64,000 bases of DNA from Actinomycetes bacterium (GTDB lineage: Bacteria > Actinomycetota > Acidimicrobiia > Acidimicrobiales > Acidimicrobiaceae), in NCBI GenBank assembly GCA_021826315.1, contig JAKAZZ010000003.1, forward strand, positions 1 through 64,000, written 5' to 3'. The translations under genes and the position numbers were made by a program. Under the pieces are notes generated by a model, which worked only from the letters and a program-made list of their open reading frames with translations, was not told the DNA's origin and did no database searches. This document shows, piece by piece, positions 26,328-35,091 of the stretch (positions within the stretch are counted from its first letter, which is position 1; every line of letters starts with the position of its first letter).

Positions 26328-27275
26328 GTGAATAAGGTAAGAAAAGCGGTCATACCTGCTGCTGGATTGGGTACCCGATTTCTCCCCGCCACTAAAGCAC
26401 AGCCGAAGGAGATGCTGCCGGTGGTCGATAAGCCGGCCATTCAATACGTTGTAGAAGAGGCTATCGCGGCAGGTCTTGACGACATCTTGATAGTCACCGG
26501 TAGGTCAAAAAGATCAATCGAAGACCACTTCGACAGGTCCTTTGAGTTGGAACACTATTTGATCAACGGAAACAAAGAGGCAGAACTCGAAGAGATTCGA
26601 GCCATTAGCAGGCTTGCTGAGATACATTATGTTCGCCAAGGGGAACCTAAAGGCCTAGGTCATGCAGTGGCTGCGGCGAAGTCCCATGTTGGAAATGAGC
26701 CGTTCGTGGTACTGCTCGCCGATGACGTTGCAGTTTCGCACTCGACTCTACTTCCTGACATGCTAGATCAGTATTACCGTAACGGTCGATCCGTGATTGC
26801 AGTACGTGAGGTCCCGCTGAGTGAAATTCACCTTTATGGATGTGTCGATCCCGAATACATCTCTCCCACTTTCGCGAGAGTTTCGCGGATCATTGAAAAG
26901 CCGTCGATTGGAGAGGCTCCTTCAAACTTGGCGGTAACCGGTCGATATATCTTTACTCCCGAGATATTTGAGGCTATTGAGAGGACGTCCGTCGGTAAAA
27001 ACAGCGAGATTCAACTCACCGATGCCATCTCCCTACTTCTAGAAAAGCAAGCAATTTTTGCCTTGGTGACAAATGAAGTTCGCTATGACATTGGTAACAA
27101 AATCGACTTTTTGAGAGCAACCGTAGAGACCGCTCTCAATCGAGAAGATCTTGGGGCAGTATTTCGTGAGGTTTTAGCCGAAATTGTTTTGGCCGATGAG
27201 CGTTTGGCCAAATTGTGTGCGACTGGGTTGCGTGAGGCAAGCGATGTCGATGGATTTACTCCACATTCGAGGTAG
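26328..27275 (+). CDS. galU: UTP-glucose-1-phosphate uridylyltransferase
   Basis: GalU makes UDP-glucose for cell-wall polysaccharides and glycogen-like sugars. The 315-residue protein begins with the nucleotide-binding signature PAAGLGTRFLPATKAQPKEM, followed by VVDKPAIQYVVEEA and LLADDV around residue 125, all diagnostic. The start is placed at GTG 26328, not the GTG-like codon at 26298, because GGAGG (26315-26319) lies 8 nt upstream. moeA follows directly on the same strand. GalU/MoeA neighbourhoods are known from other actinobacteria, but the functional link is unclear. Confidence 0.92.
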   Translation: MNKVRKAVIPAAGLGTRFLPATKAQPKEMLPVVDKPAIQYVVEEAIAAGLDDILIVTGRSKRSIEDHFDRSFELEHYLINGNKEAELEEIRAISRLAEIHYVRQGEPKGLGHAVAAAKSHVGNEPFVVLLADDVAVSHSTLLPDMLDQYYRNGRSVIAVREVPLSEIHLYGCVDPEYISPTFARVSRIIEKPSIGEAPSNLAVTGRYIFTPEIFEAIERTSVGKNSEIQLTDAISLLLEKQAIFALVTNEVRYDIGNKIDFLRATVETALNREDLGAVFREVLAEIVLADERLAKLCATGLREASDVDGFTPHSR

Positions 27276-27326
27276 TTGAATATTTCGACTTCGCTACTTT
27301 GGCGAGATCGCTTAAGATCTAGATAT

Positions 27327-28553
27327 ATGATTTCTCTTTCTGAAGCTCAGGAGTTTGTCCTTTCAAAGGTCGAACGAAAGCGAGCCATAGCAACACCAAT
27401 TGGTAAGGCACTCGGCCTAGTGGCCTCTGGTGATGTGGTCTCGAATATAAACATTCCTCCATTCGATAACACGGCGGTCGATGGATTTGCTGTTGATTCG
27501 CACGCGCTCGATCTGATAACGCGAGATGGCGCTGTTACATTGACTGTCATAGGCACAGTCGCTGCTGGCGACGGGGTCTCGAGAGAGATACCACAGGGGG
27601 GTACCTTTCGAATTATGACTGGCGCTAGAACGCCCTCTAATACCGCAGCGGTTGTAATGGTCGAAGACTCAGCTGAGGTCGAAGGAGACAAAGTTCGCCT
27701 TGAAGGGTCGCTCGCGTCTGGAAGTAATATCCGTCGAAGAGGATCTGACATTGGCGTAGGCGACGTCGTTGTTCCAGAAGGAACGATTCTGAACGCAAGC
27801 CACATCGGAACACTTGCTTCTATAGGTCTCGTAAGGGTTCCAGTTTTCCGCCGTCTTCGCGTTGGAGTTTTGTCCACCGGTGATGAGTTAAAAGATGGTG
27901 GCGAGGAGCTAATGGAGGGCCAGATTTATGACTCCAATCGCTATAGCCTCATAGCGGCGCTTTCACAGTCGGGCGTTGAAGTTGTGGATTTAGGGATCAT
28001 CGGTGATGACGCAGATCTGATCAGAGAGGCATTAGCTAAGGCCGCGAACGAATTTGACGCTATTGCTACTTCGGGGGGAGTAAGCGTTGGTGACTTTGAC
28101 TTTACCAAGGCGATCGTCCAAGAGCTCTCCCTGGGCAACGCTCGGTGGATGCAGATTGCAATAAGGCCGGCAAAGCCTTTCGCATTTGGAGTTCTAAATG
28201 GTGCCGCATTTTTTGGGCTGCCGGGCAACCCGGTCTCTGCATTGGTTAGCTTTGAACTGTTGATGAAGCCAGCGCTGGCAAAGATGGCGGGTAAATCCCG
28301 ACAGATGCCTCAATTTATAGGTGCCGTAGCGCAATATAGTTATAAAAGATCGATAGATGGAAAGACTCACTACATTCGAGGTGTTATAAGTATCAATGAC
28401 GATCAGATGACGGTAACGCCATTGCCGAAGCAGTCGTCACACAACTTGAATGAAATGTCGCAATCGAACTGCCTTATTGAAGTTCCTGATTCGGAAGGGT
28501 TCGAAGCAGGCGAAACAGTGCGTGTTCTCCTGAACTCAAGTGTTTGGATGTAA
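27327..28553 (+). CDS. moeA: Molybdopterin molybdenumtransferase MoeA
   Basis: MoeA inserts molybdate into adenylylated molybdopterin. The product is 408 residues from ATG 27327; the frame is open to a TTG at 27276 but the extension is not conserved in kind. Domain III, related to MogA, has VLSTGDELKDGG and the SGGVSVGDFDF binding loop near residues 180-255. GLPGNPVSALVSFE follows, and a C-terminal barrel domain completes it. The early PPFDNTAVDGFAV stretch is also family-typical. galU ends just upstream and moaA starts within the last codons, so an operon galU-moeA-moaA is likely. Confidence 0.92.
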   Translation: MISLSEAQEFVLSKVERKRAIATPIGKALGLVASGDVVSNINIPPFDNTAVDGFAVDSHALDLITRDGAVTLTVIGTVAAGDGVSREIPQGGTFRIMTGARTPSNTAAVVMVEDSAEVEGDKVRLEGSLASGSNIRRRGSDIGVGDVVVPEGTILNASHIGTLASIGLVRVPVFRRLRVGVLSTGDELKDGGEELMEGQIYDSNRYSLIAALSQSGVEVVDLGIIGDDADLIREALAKAANEFDAIATSGGVSVGDFDFTKAIVQELSLGNARWMQIAIRPAKPFAFGVLNGAAFFGLPGNPVSALVSFELLMKPALAKMAGKSRQMPQFIGAVAQYSYKRSIDGKTHYIRGVISINDDQMTVTPLPKQSSHNLNEMSQSNCLIEVPDSEGFEAGETVRVLLNSSVWM

Positions 28554-28594
28554 GCTTTAGGCGCCTCTGTTACAGAAGCCATTGGATGGTCTTG

Positions 28595-29590
28595 ATGGAA
28601 TTAGTAGACAATTATGGACGAAGAGTTCGCGATCTGCGAATCTCTATAACCGACAGGTGCAACTTTAGGTGTCAATATTGCATGCCCGCTGAGGGGATGC
28701 AATGGGTTCCGAGGGACGAGATACTGTCGTTCGAAGAGATCGAGAGATTAGCTCGCTTGGTAGTCGATCGGTACGACTTTACCGGAATACGATTGACGGG
28801 CGGTGAACCGACGATGCGGTCGCAACTCGTACGGTTAGTCGAGAGGCTAGCGTCGATACGACGTCATAACGGCGAGGCTATCGACCTAGCAATGACCACG
28901 AATGGAGCGACTCTATCTCATCAAGCAAATGATCTAAAGGCTGCTGGCCTCGGACGACTGAATATTTCGCTCGATACCTTGAGTCGTGATCGTTTCGCTG
29001 AGATGACTCGGCGCGATCAATTTGACAAAGTGATTGAGGGAATTAGAGCTGCTCAAGCAGCGGGTTTTTCGAAGTTGAAGATTAACACAGTCGTCATGAG
29101 GGGTCATAATGACGGCGAGATTTTGGACTTCATTGAGTTTGGTAGAAAAAATCTTCTGAATATTAGGTTTATTGAGTTCATGCCACTTGATGGCGATGAC
29201 ATTTGGAATAACGATCTTGTAGTTCCGTCTGATGAGATTGTGGATCAGATCTCCGCAAACTACGAGCTCGTCCAGATCGACAACGGATCTGATCCTGCTT
29301 CGAGGTACGTCTTTGCCGACATGGATTTGGAGTTTGGAGTAATTCCAACTGTGACCAAGCCGTTCTGCGAGTCCTGTGATCGAATCCGGTTGACGGCTGA
29401 AGGACAACTTCGAAATTGCCTCTTCTCGGTAGAAGAGTATGACCTAAGAAAGCTACTTCGTAATGAAGGTAGCGATGAAGAGATACTCGCCGTGATCGAA
29501 CGAGCGGTCGGGGATAAATGGCGTGGCCACTCTATTGGAAACGTCAATTTTCTAAGACCTAAGAGAAGTATGAGCCAGATTGGCGGCTAA
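28595..29590 (+). CDS. moaA: GTP 3',8-cyclase MoaA
   Basis: MoaA is the radical-SAM enzyme that with MoaC converts GTP into cyclic pyranopterin monophosphate. From ATG 28595 the protein has 331 residues; ATG 28586 is an alternative. The radical-SAM cluster cysteines are C22, C26 and C29 (CNFRCQYC). The second cluster is in CESCDRIRLTAEGQLRNC near residue 250, and the protein ends in the Gly-Gly tail that MoaA needs. The frame overlaps the moeA end only in its untranslated part. moaC lies 40 bp downstream behind a small hairpin. Confidence 0.93.
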   Translation: MELVDNYGRRVRDLRISITDRCNFRCQYCMPAEGMQWVPRDEILSFEEIERLARLVVDRYDFTGIRLTGGEPTMRSQLVRLVERLASIRRHNGEAIDLAMTTNGATLSHQANDLKAAGLGRLNISLDTLSRDRFAEMTRRDQFDKVIEGIRAAQAAGFSKLKINTVVMRGHNDGEILDFIEFGRKNLLNIRFIEFMPLDGDDIWNNDLVVPSDEIVDQISANYELVQIDNGSDPASRYVFADMDLEFGVIPTVTKPFCESCDRIRLTAEGQLRNCLFSVEEYDLRKLLRNEGSDEEILAVIERAVGDKWRGHSIGNVNFLRPKRSMSQIGG

Positions 29591-29607
29591 AGGTTACTTT
29601 TAGCCGC
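29583..29607. repeat. Hairpin between moaA and moaC
   Basis: GCGGCTAAA (29583-29591) and TTTAGCCGC (29599-29607) form a perfect 9-bp stem with a 7-nt loop. The left arm contains the moaA stop codon. No T-tract follows on plus, so it is not a typical intrinsic terminator; it may adjust moaC expression or protect the moaA 3' end. Confidence 0.45.
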
Positions 29608-29630
29608 ATTTATCATCTAGTGTTTAAGTT

Positions 29631-30137
29631 ATGTCTGATTCAGGATTAACACATCTAGATCCACTTGGTCGCGCCAGGATGGTTGACGTCACCCCTAAAG
29701 AGCCTACGCACCGTCGTGCCGTCGCTCGCTGCAGGGTTGTCATGAAACCTGAGACGACAGCCAAGGTGGCAAATAACGCCATCAACAAGGGTGACGTGCT
29801 AGGTGCAGCACGAATCGCAGGAATCCAAGCAGCCAAGCGAACCTCAGATTTGATACCGCTGTGCCATCCACTTTTGGTCGGTTCAGTCTATGTCAACTTC
29901 CAAATCGGCGACGACTACGTAGATATAGAGGCGCAAGTCGAAACAGTTGACAGAACCGGCGTCGAGATGGAGGCGCTTACATGTTGCTCCGTTGCTGCGC
30001 TTACGATTTACGACATGTGTAAGTCAATCGATCGCACGATGACGGTCACCGATCTAGCCCTTTGGGAGAAAATTGGTGGAAAATCGGGCGTTTGGAAGCG
30101 TCCCGGCCACGAGAATTTGGAAGAACCTCTCTTCTAA
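29631..30137 (+). CDS. moaC: Cyclic pyranopterin monophosphate synthase MoaC
   Basis: MoaC completes the first step of molybdenum-cofactor synthesis by rearranging the MoaA product to cPMP. The 168-residue protein has the conserved LTHLDPLGRARMVDVT beginning, KRTSDLIPLCHPL in the middle and GVEMEALTCCSVAALTIYDM with KSIDRTM near the end, all active-site landmarks. It lies 40 bp after moaA and is probably co-transcribed. No moaB, moaD or moaE is present in the window, so later steps must be encoded elsewhere. No good ribosome site is seen before ATG 29631. Confidence 0.93.
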   Translation: MSDSGLTHLDPLGRARMVDVTPKEPTHRRAVARCRVVMKPETTAKVANNAINKGDVLGAARIAGIQAAKRTSDLIPLCHPLLVGSVYVNFQIGDDYVDIEAQVETVDRTGVEMEALTCCSVAALTIYDMCKSIDRTMTVTDLALWEKIGGKSGVWKRPGHENLEEPLF

Positions 30138-30235
30138 GTGGGTCTATTGACCGTGAGAAACTAATCTTTAAGGCTGTGTAAAAGTGCACTGACTCGCGCT
30201 GCGGTCAATGCTTCTACTCCAAAAGAGGTTTTGTT

Positions 30236-30943
30236 TTGCCAAATGCCAAGGAAAAGTTAGGTTTAACGCTGCAGCGAATCGTTTGGTCGCGTCGAGCCAC
30301 CTCTTGGGATGAGATGCAAAATCCAGGACTGCAACGAGTAGTTGACCTCCTTGTTGATCGAGTTGGAAGTCGTCCCGATTGCCTTGCGGTTGATCTAGGA
30401 TGCGGTTCGGGCCAACTCTCCATACCCCTTGCAAAGCATGTTTCTAAGGTGATTGCTCTAGATATTGCACCGAAGATGATCGAGCTTTTGAAGGACAAAT
30501 TGACTGTACTTGATGTAAAAAACATCGAGGCTGCCGTCGGCTCGGTGCAAGAGTACGGAATCACTAATGGTACCGTTGACCTTTTGGTTTCAAATTACGT
30601 CCTCCACCATTTGAGTGACAAAGAAAAGAAGGCCTTCGCCTACGACGCATTCAGGTGGCTAAAGCCAGGTGGGGAACTTATCTTTGGCGACATGATGTTT
30701 GGTCGAGGCGGTACTCCAGAAGACCGAAAAGTGATTGCCGACAAGGTTAAACAGATGGCAAAGATGGGTTTTGGCGGTTACTGGAGAATCGTAAAAAACG
30801 GATTCCGGTACATGTTCCGATTCCAAGAGAAGCCGATTTCGCAGCAGGCGTGGACTGACCTTCTACGCGAAGCTGGATTCGTCGATATCGAGGTTGAACG
30901 GATTGTGGCGGAAGCCGGAATCATCAAAGCGCGTCGACCCTAG
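30236..30943 (+). CDS. Class I SAM-dependent methyltransferase
   Basis: The 235-residue protein has a seven-strand Rossmann methyltransferase fold: motif I is VDLGCGSGQLS near residues 50-60, the acidic end of strand 2 is in ALDIAPKM, and the motif IV-V region is VDLLVSNYVLHHLSD. LKPGGELIFGDMM follows. It resembles the UbiE/COQ5-like Methyltransf_11 group, but the N- and C-terminal helices do not identify a substrate. A TTG start at 30236 is supported by AGAGG upstream. It follows moaC after about 100 bp and is possibly separate from the Moco operon. Confidence 0.8.
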   Translation: MPNAKEKLGLTLQRIVWSRRATSWDEMQNPGLQRVVDLLVDRVGSRPDCLAVDLGCGSGQLSIPLAKHVSKVIALDIAPKMIELLKDKLTVLDVKNIEAAVGSVQEYGITNGTVDLLVSNYVLHHLSDKEKKAFAYDAFRWLKPGGELIFGDMMFGRGGTPEDRKVIADKVKQMAKMGFGGYWRIVKNGFRYMFRFQEKPISQQAWTDLLREAGFVDIEVERIVAEAGIIKARRP

Positions 30944-31158
30944 GTTCAGGTAAACGTTAGTTAAACGAAGCGCAAAATTTTTGCCAAATAACTAATTCGA
31001 GAACTTAGTTTCCAGTTGCACACGTTAACTTATATTCGGCGAGGCTATCTGCCTTGGTATTTAACGATGTTCCCACGAGGCGACGCAGGACAAAAATAAT
31101 ATTGGGTCTATGACCGAGGAATGCTAGAGATTAGCTAACGGACAACGGAGGTGTAACG

Positions 31159-32508
31159 ATGAACAGAACGCAACTACAGCCTTCTGAACGCCTAAATCGC
31201 CTTCGATTAGCCCGTGCGCGACGTGTCTTGGCAATCGCAGATATCCGCTCCTCTATCGTGCCACTGAGTGGCCTCATCGGGATAACGGTCAAAAATCAAA
31301 TCGGTGGCGAGATAGGAAAAGTTGACGATATCGTAGCCCGATGGTCTGAAGTCGTCGACTACCCACCCCTTACTGGCCTGGTTGTCCGAGTTGGTAGAAG
31401 ACGAGCCTTCATAGACATCGACAAGGTGGAGATACTTGGGGCTAGCCAAATCACCCTTAGGTCTGCCAAGATCGATCTTCGCGATTTTGTGAAGCGCGCA
31501 GGCGAAGTGATTTTAGGCAAAGAGGTGCTAGACCATCAACTCGTAGACGTTGAGGGCGTTCAAGTTATTCGCGCCTCAGAACTTTACGTTGCTCACGCTT
31601 TGGGCACATTAAGGCTAGTTGGCGTAGAAGTTGGCGTCTCGGCACTCTTACGTCGCCTGATGATGCGCCGCATTAGAGCTCAAGCTAAACCAAAGCGTGT
31701 GATCGACTGGGGCGATGTCGCAGCCTTTGACGAGTCATCTGGTTCGGTGAAACTTCGAGCGTCGCGTTCAAGCGGCGGTATTCGCAGGTTGCGTCCCTAT
31801 GAACTAGCGGAACTCCTCTCGGATTTGGATCGTAAGGAACGCGATGGCCTTATAGAGGCTCTCGGTGCCGAGGTTGTTGCCGATGCGATTGAGGAGATGG
31901 ATAGCGAAGACATTGAAGTCATCATCAATCAAAGTGACCCAGAGGTAGCTGCCGATATCGTCGAAAATATGGAACCGGATGAGGCGGCTGAGGCGCTCCG
32001 CGACCTTGAAGACGAGAAGCGACAAGAGATCTTGGACTTGATGGACCCTGATAAAGCGGCTGACCTCGAGGATTTGATCGATTACGAAGAGGATACGGCT
32101 GGCGGAATGATGACCACTTCGTTGATCGAAGTTTCGATGGACGAACCCATCGCGGACGTGATTAAAAACTTGCGGAAAAACGCGGAGCACCGCTCTGACA
32201 TCGATGCAGTAGTCGTGATCGACGAAGATGGCAATTACATGGCTGACATTCCGCTCTTCGATCTACTGATCGCTGATGACGAAGATGCGGCAATATCGTC
32301 GCTCATACCTGACGACGATGACAATTCACAGACGGTCAATGTCGATGACGACGTCGACAGGATAGTCGAGGTTCTTACGTCGTCGCGAAGGTCGAGCGTT
32401 GTTGTTATAGAGGATGGAGTTCCCGTTGGCCGTATCTTGGCCGACGACGTTATAGACGCCATTATCCCAGAGGAGCGTCGCTTCCGCTTCCCAAGGCTCC
32501 TTTCGTAG
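31159..32508 (+). CDS. Soluble PRC-barrel/MgtE-N/CBS protein
   Basis: The 449-residue cytosolic protein has an N-terminal part with two PRC-barrel-like segments (about 30-170). An MgtE N-terminal helical repeat domain follows (about 215-320, with LSDLDRKERDGLIEALG, MDPDKAADLEDLIDYEEDTAGGMM), and then a pair of CBS domains (about 325-440). The membrane channel domain of MgtE is missing. In MgtE the N and CBS domains sense cytosolic Mg2+. Here they would sense Mg2+ for another protein, most simply the NRAMP-like permease starting 23 bp downstream. GGAGGTG lies 6-7 nt before ATG 31159, an unusually strong site. The C-terminal CBS part is rich in aspartate. Confidence 0.85.
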   Translation: MNRTQLQPSERLNRLRLARARRVLAIADIRSSIVPLSGLIGITVKNQIGGEIGKVDDIVARWSEVVDYPPLTGLVVRVGRRRAFIDIDKVEILGASQITLRSAKIDLRDFVKRAGEVILGKEVLDHQLVDVEGVQVIRASELYVAHALGTLRLVGVEVGVSALLRRLMMRRIRAQAKPKRVIDWGDVAAFDESSGSVKLRASRSSGGIRRLRPYELAELLSDLDRKERDGLIEALGAEVVADAIEEMDSEDIEVIINQSDPEVAADIVENMEPDEAAEALRDLEDEKRQEILDLMDPDKAADLEDLIDYEEDTAGGMMTTSLIEVSMDEPIADVIKNLRKNAEHRSDIDAVVVIDEDGNYMADIPLFDLLIADDEDAAISSLIPDDDDNSQTVNVDDDVDRIVEVLTSSRRSSVVVIEDGVPVGRILADDVIDAIIPEERRFRFPRLLS

Positions 32509-32531
32509 ATTCTCTCACAGGTGGGATTGCA

Positions 32532-33806
32532 TTGAATTTAAATATCGCGTCAAAGGCCAAAGGGCTACGTCCAAAAAAATTTACGTTCCTTGCTTATCTT
32601 GCGGCTCTAGGGCCCGGCTTGATTGCTGCAAATGCAGGAAACGATGCGGGCGGCGTTATTACATATGCCTCGGCAGGATCACAATACGGGTATAAGCCCC
32701 TCTTCTTTATGGTTCTCGTCACAGTGGGACTTATCGTTGTCCAAGAGATGTCCGCTCGTCTCGGTACCTTCTCCGGAAAGGGGCTCGCATCCCTTATACG
32801 CGAAGAGTTTTCGATTCGCATGACAGCTTTAGCGATGACTGCTCTTACGGTCACAAACCTGGGTTTGGTCGTCTCGGAGTTTGCTGGGATTGGAGCGTCC
32901 TTCGGACTATTCGGAGTATCTCGATATATTTCGATTCCAATCGCGGCAGTTGCGATTTGGGCTCTTGTACTCCTTGGCTCTTACAAATATGCTGAGCGCA
33001 TCTTTCTCATCCTCTCGCTAGCATTTTTCGCCTATCCAGTCGCCGCCATCATCTCTCACCCAAGCGTCTCAACGGTCGCTTCGAATCTTGTGGTGCCGCA
33101 CTTTATCTTCTCTAAGAGCTATATCTATCTGGCAGTTGGCCTGATAGGAACGACCATCTCCCCTTACATGCAGCTATATGCGGCGTCAGGTGTAGTGGAC
33201 CGGGGCGTAAAGCCAGAAGAATACGCGCTGGAGCGATTTGATGCTGTTGGAGGTGCAATATTCGCCGACGTAATTTCTATCTTTATGATTATTGCAACCG
33301 CTGCAGTCATAGGTGGAACTGGGCCCCTAGCCTCAGCGCATCAGGCTGCCTCCGCACTTAGGCCGGTTGCTGGAAGTTTCGACGTCTACCTCTTTGCGGC
33401 CGGCCTGTTAGGAGCTTCAGCGCTAGCAGCAGCCGTGGTTCCACTCTCAACTTCATATGCTTTAGCCGAAGCGATCGGCTACGAGCGGAGTATCTCTAGC
33501 TCATTTAGGGATGCCCCTGTCTTCGTTGGAATCTTTACGACGCAGATCGTCATCGGTGCAGGAATCGCACTCTTGCCATCAAACTTGATCACGTTCCTCG
33601 TCTTCGCGCAGGTCCTTCAGGGTCTTGTGACTCCTATCATTCTTGCTTTTATTCTCAAACTTGCAAATAAACGTTCGATTTTGGGGGATCGAGCAAATAC
33701 GCCTGCGTTTAGAACCGTCGCTACCATCGTGGTAGCGAGCATTTCAATACTTTCATTAGTATTGTTAGTTCAAAGCGTCTTGGGTTGGTTTCATATTGGC
33801 GGTTGA
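32532..33806 (+). CDS. NRAMP-related divalent-cation transporter
   Basis: The 424-residue protein has about 11 helices and the overall NRAMP pattern GPGLIAANAGNDAGG in helix 1 and GTTISPYMQLYAASG in helix 6. In classical manganese/iron NRAMPs the helix-1 motif is DPGN and helix 6 carries MPH. Here they read DAGG (residues 38-41) and SPY (210-212), so the helix-6 methionine that favours transition metals is replaced by Ser210. Relatives lacking that methionine include magnesium- and aluminium-transporting branches, so Mg2+ transport is a reasonable inference, helped by the MgtE-like sensor directly upstream. The TTG start at 32532 has AGGTGGG 6-7 nt upstream. It overlaps the following glycosyltransferase gene by 11 nt. 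Confidence 0.85.
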   Translation: MNLNIASKAKGLRPKKFTFLAYLAALGPGLIAANAGNDAGGVITYASAGSQYGYKPLFFMVLVTVGLIVVQEMSARLGTFSGKGLASLIREEFSIRMTALAMTALTVTNLGLVVSEFAGIGASFGLFGVSRYISIPIAAVAIWALVLLGSYKYAERIFLILSLAFFAYPVAAIISHPSVSTVASNLVVPHFIFSKSYIYLAVGLIGTTISPYMQLYAASGVVDRGVKPEEYALERFDAVGGAIFADVISIFMIIATAAVIGGTGPLASAHQAASALRPVAGSFDVYLFAAGLLGASALAAAVVPLSTSYALAEAIGYERSISSSFRDAPVFVGIFTTQIVIGAGIALLPSNLITFLVFAQVLQGLVTPIILAFILKLANKRSILGDRANTPAFRTVATIVVASISILSLVLLVQSVLGWFHIGG

Positions 33807-35088
33807 GGAAAAAAAGCTAAAGATTGCATTCTGTATCTACAGGGGAAACCCTTACTCGGGTGGGCAGGGCGTATATACCAAGTACATGACGGCAGCCCTT
33901 GCTGCTAGGGGTCACGAGGTGACCATATTTTCCGGTCCTCCCTATCCTGAGTTAGACGATCGATGCGAACTTGTGAAGGTTGAATCTCTTGACGTCTACC
34001 GCGGCGGCGATTCAATTAGAGTTCCTCGCCTCTCGGAGGTTCGAAGTCTCGCCGACCTTTATGAGTTTTTACTCACATTGTCTGGCAGCTTCTGCGAGCC
34101 AAAGGCCTTCGGCCTGCGCTTGAAGACGCACTTAATCCCTCGAATACATGAGTTCGACATCATCCATGACAACCAGTCGCTCAACTCTACCTTGACGAAG
34201 GTGTCAAAGAGGTTGAAGCCGGTTGTAACAGCGATACATCACCCCATTACGGTGGATCGAAGGCTGGATCTAGCCTCTGCGAAAGGATTAGTTCGTCGTT
34301 TTGGAGTCTGGCGATGGTACGGATTTGTGAGGTCTCAGGTACGAGCTGCTCGTAAGGCGCAGCAGATCATTACGGTCTCTGAGACTTCAAAGGTGGATGT
34401 TGTCAAAGAGATGGGTGCGCGTCCCGAGAATATCGAGGTGGTGCACGTAGGAGTTGACACGAAGATCTTTCACCCCATTGAAGGAGCTACTCGTAGGAGC
34501 CATCGCATTGTTACAACCTCAAGTGCCGACGTTGTTCTCAAGGGGTTAATCTACTTGGCTAAGGCGGCGCTAATTCTCAAGGAAGAGTTTCCTGACCTCG
34601 AAGTAAAGGTACTAGGTACTCCTCGTGGCGATAGTGAAGTCCATAGGTTTGTGTCGGAAAACGGCCTAGGCGAAATCTTCGACTTTGTTGGGCGAGTAAC
34701 TCAAGATGAGATGGTCCGCTTATATTCAGAGTCAACTGTCGCAGTGGTACCAAGCATCTATGAAGGCTTTTCTTTCCCGTCAATCGAAGCGATGGCATGT
34801 GGAGTACCGCTGGTAGCGACCTACGGTGGAGCAATTCCTGAGGTCGTAGGCGTCGATGGCAGTTGTGCGATCCTGGTGCCCACTCGTGATGACGTTGCGC
34901 TCTCTGAAGCGATACGAACTCTCTTCAACGACGCAGAGTTAAGAAGTACACTCGCAGCTAATGGTCTCAGCCGAGTCTTTGAGAGATACACCTGGGACAG
35001 ATGTGCTGAACAGGTTGAACGAATCTACGCCCGAATTTTGTCCGACCACGACGGCCGTGAAAACGACTACGAGGTAGTGAGGGATTAG
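33796..35088 (+). CDS. Glycosyltransferase family 4 (GT-B)
   Basis: The 430-residue enzyme is a retaining GT-B glycosyltransferase. The N-terminal acceptor domain starts with FCIYRGNPYSGGQGVYTKYM. The C-terminal nucleotide-sugar domain holds TTSSADVVLKG and the E-x7-E signature in YEGFSFPSIEAMACGVPLV around residues 317-335. Donor and acceptor are unknown. The TTG start at 33796 lies inside the last codons of the NRAMP gene, so translation is coupled. It heads a run of sugar/lipid-modifying genes: a methyltransferase 3 nt downstream and an alpha/alpha-toroid protein after that. The envelope is the likely site of the product. Confidence 0.88.
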   Translation: MAVEEKKLKIAFCIYRGNPYSGGQGVYTKYMTAALAARGHEVTIFSGPPYPELDDRCELVKVESLDVYRGGDSIRVPRLSEVRSLADLYEFLLTLSGSFCEPKAFGLRLKTHLIPRIHEFDIIHDNQSLNSTLTKVSKRLKPVVTAIHHPITVDRRLDLASAKGLVRRFGVWRWYGFVRSQVRAARKAQQIITVSETSKVDVVKEMGARPENIEVVHVGVDTKIFHPIEGATRRSHRIVTTSSADVVLKGLIYLAKAALILKEEFPDLEVKVLGTPRGDSEVHRFVSENGLGEIFDFVGRVTQDEMVRLYSESTVAVVPSIYEGFSFPSIEAMACGVPLVATYGGAIPEVVGVDGSCAILVPTRDDVALSEAIRTLFNDAELRSTLAANGLSRVFERYTWDRCAEQVERIYARILSDHDGRENDYEVVRD

Positions 35089-35091
35089 TAA

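Noticed and set aside
30944..31158. Possible magnesium (M-box) or manganese riboswitch before the MgtE-N/CBS gene
   Set aside because: The region has short GAGG/GGCG elements but none of the conserved M-box or yybP-ykoY core strings in order; no convincing terminator or sequestering stem was seen.
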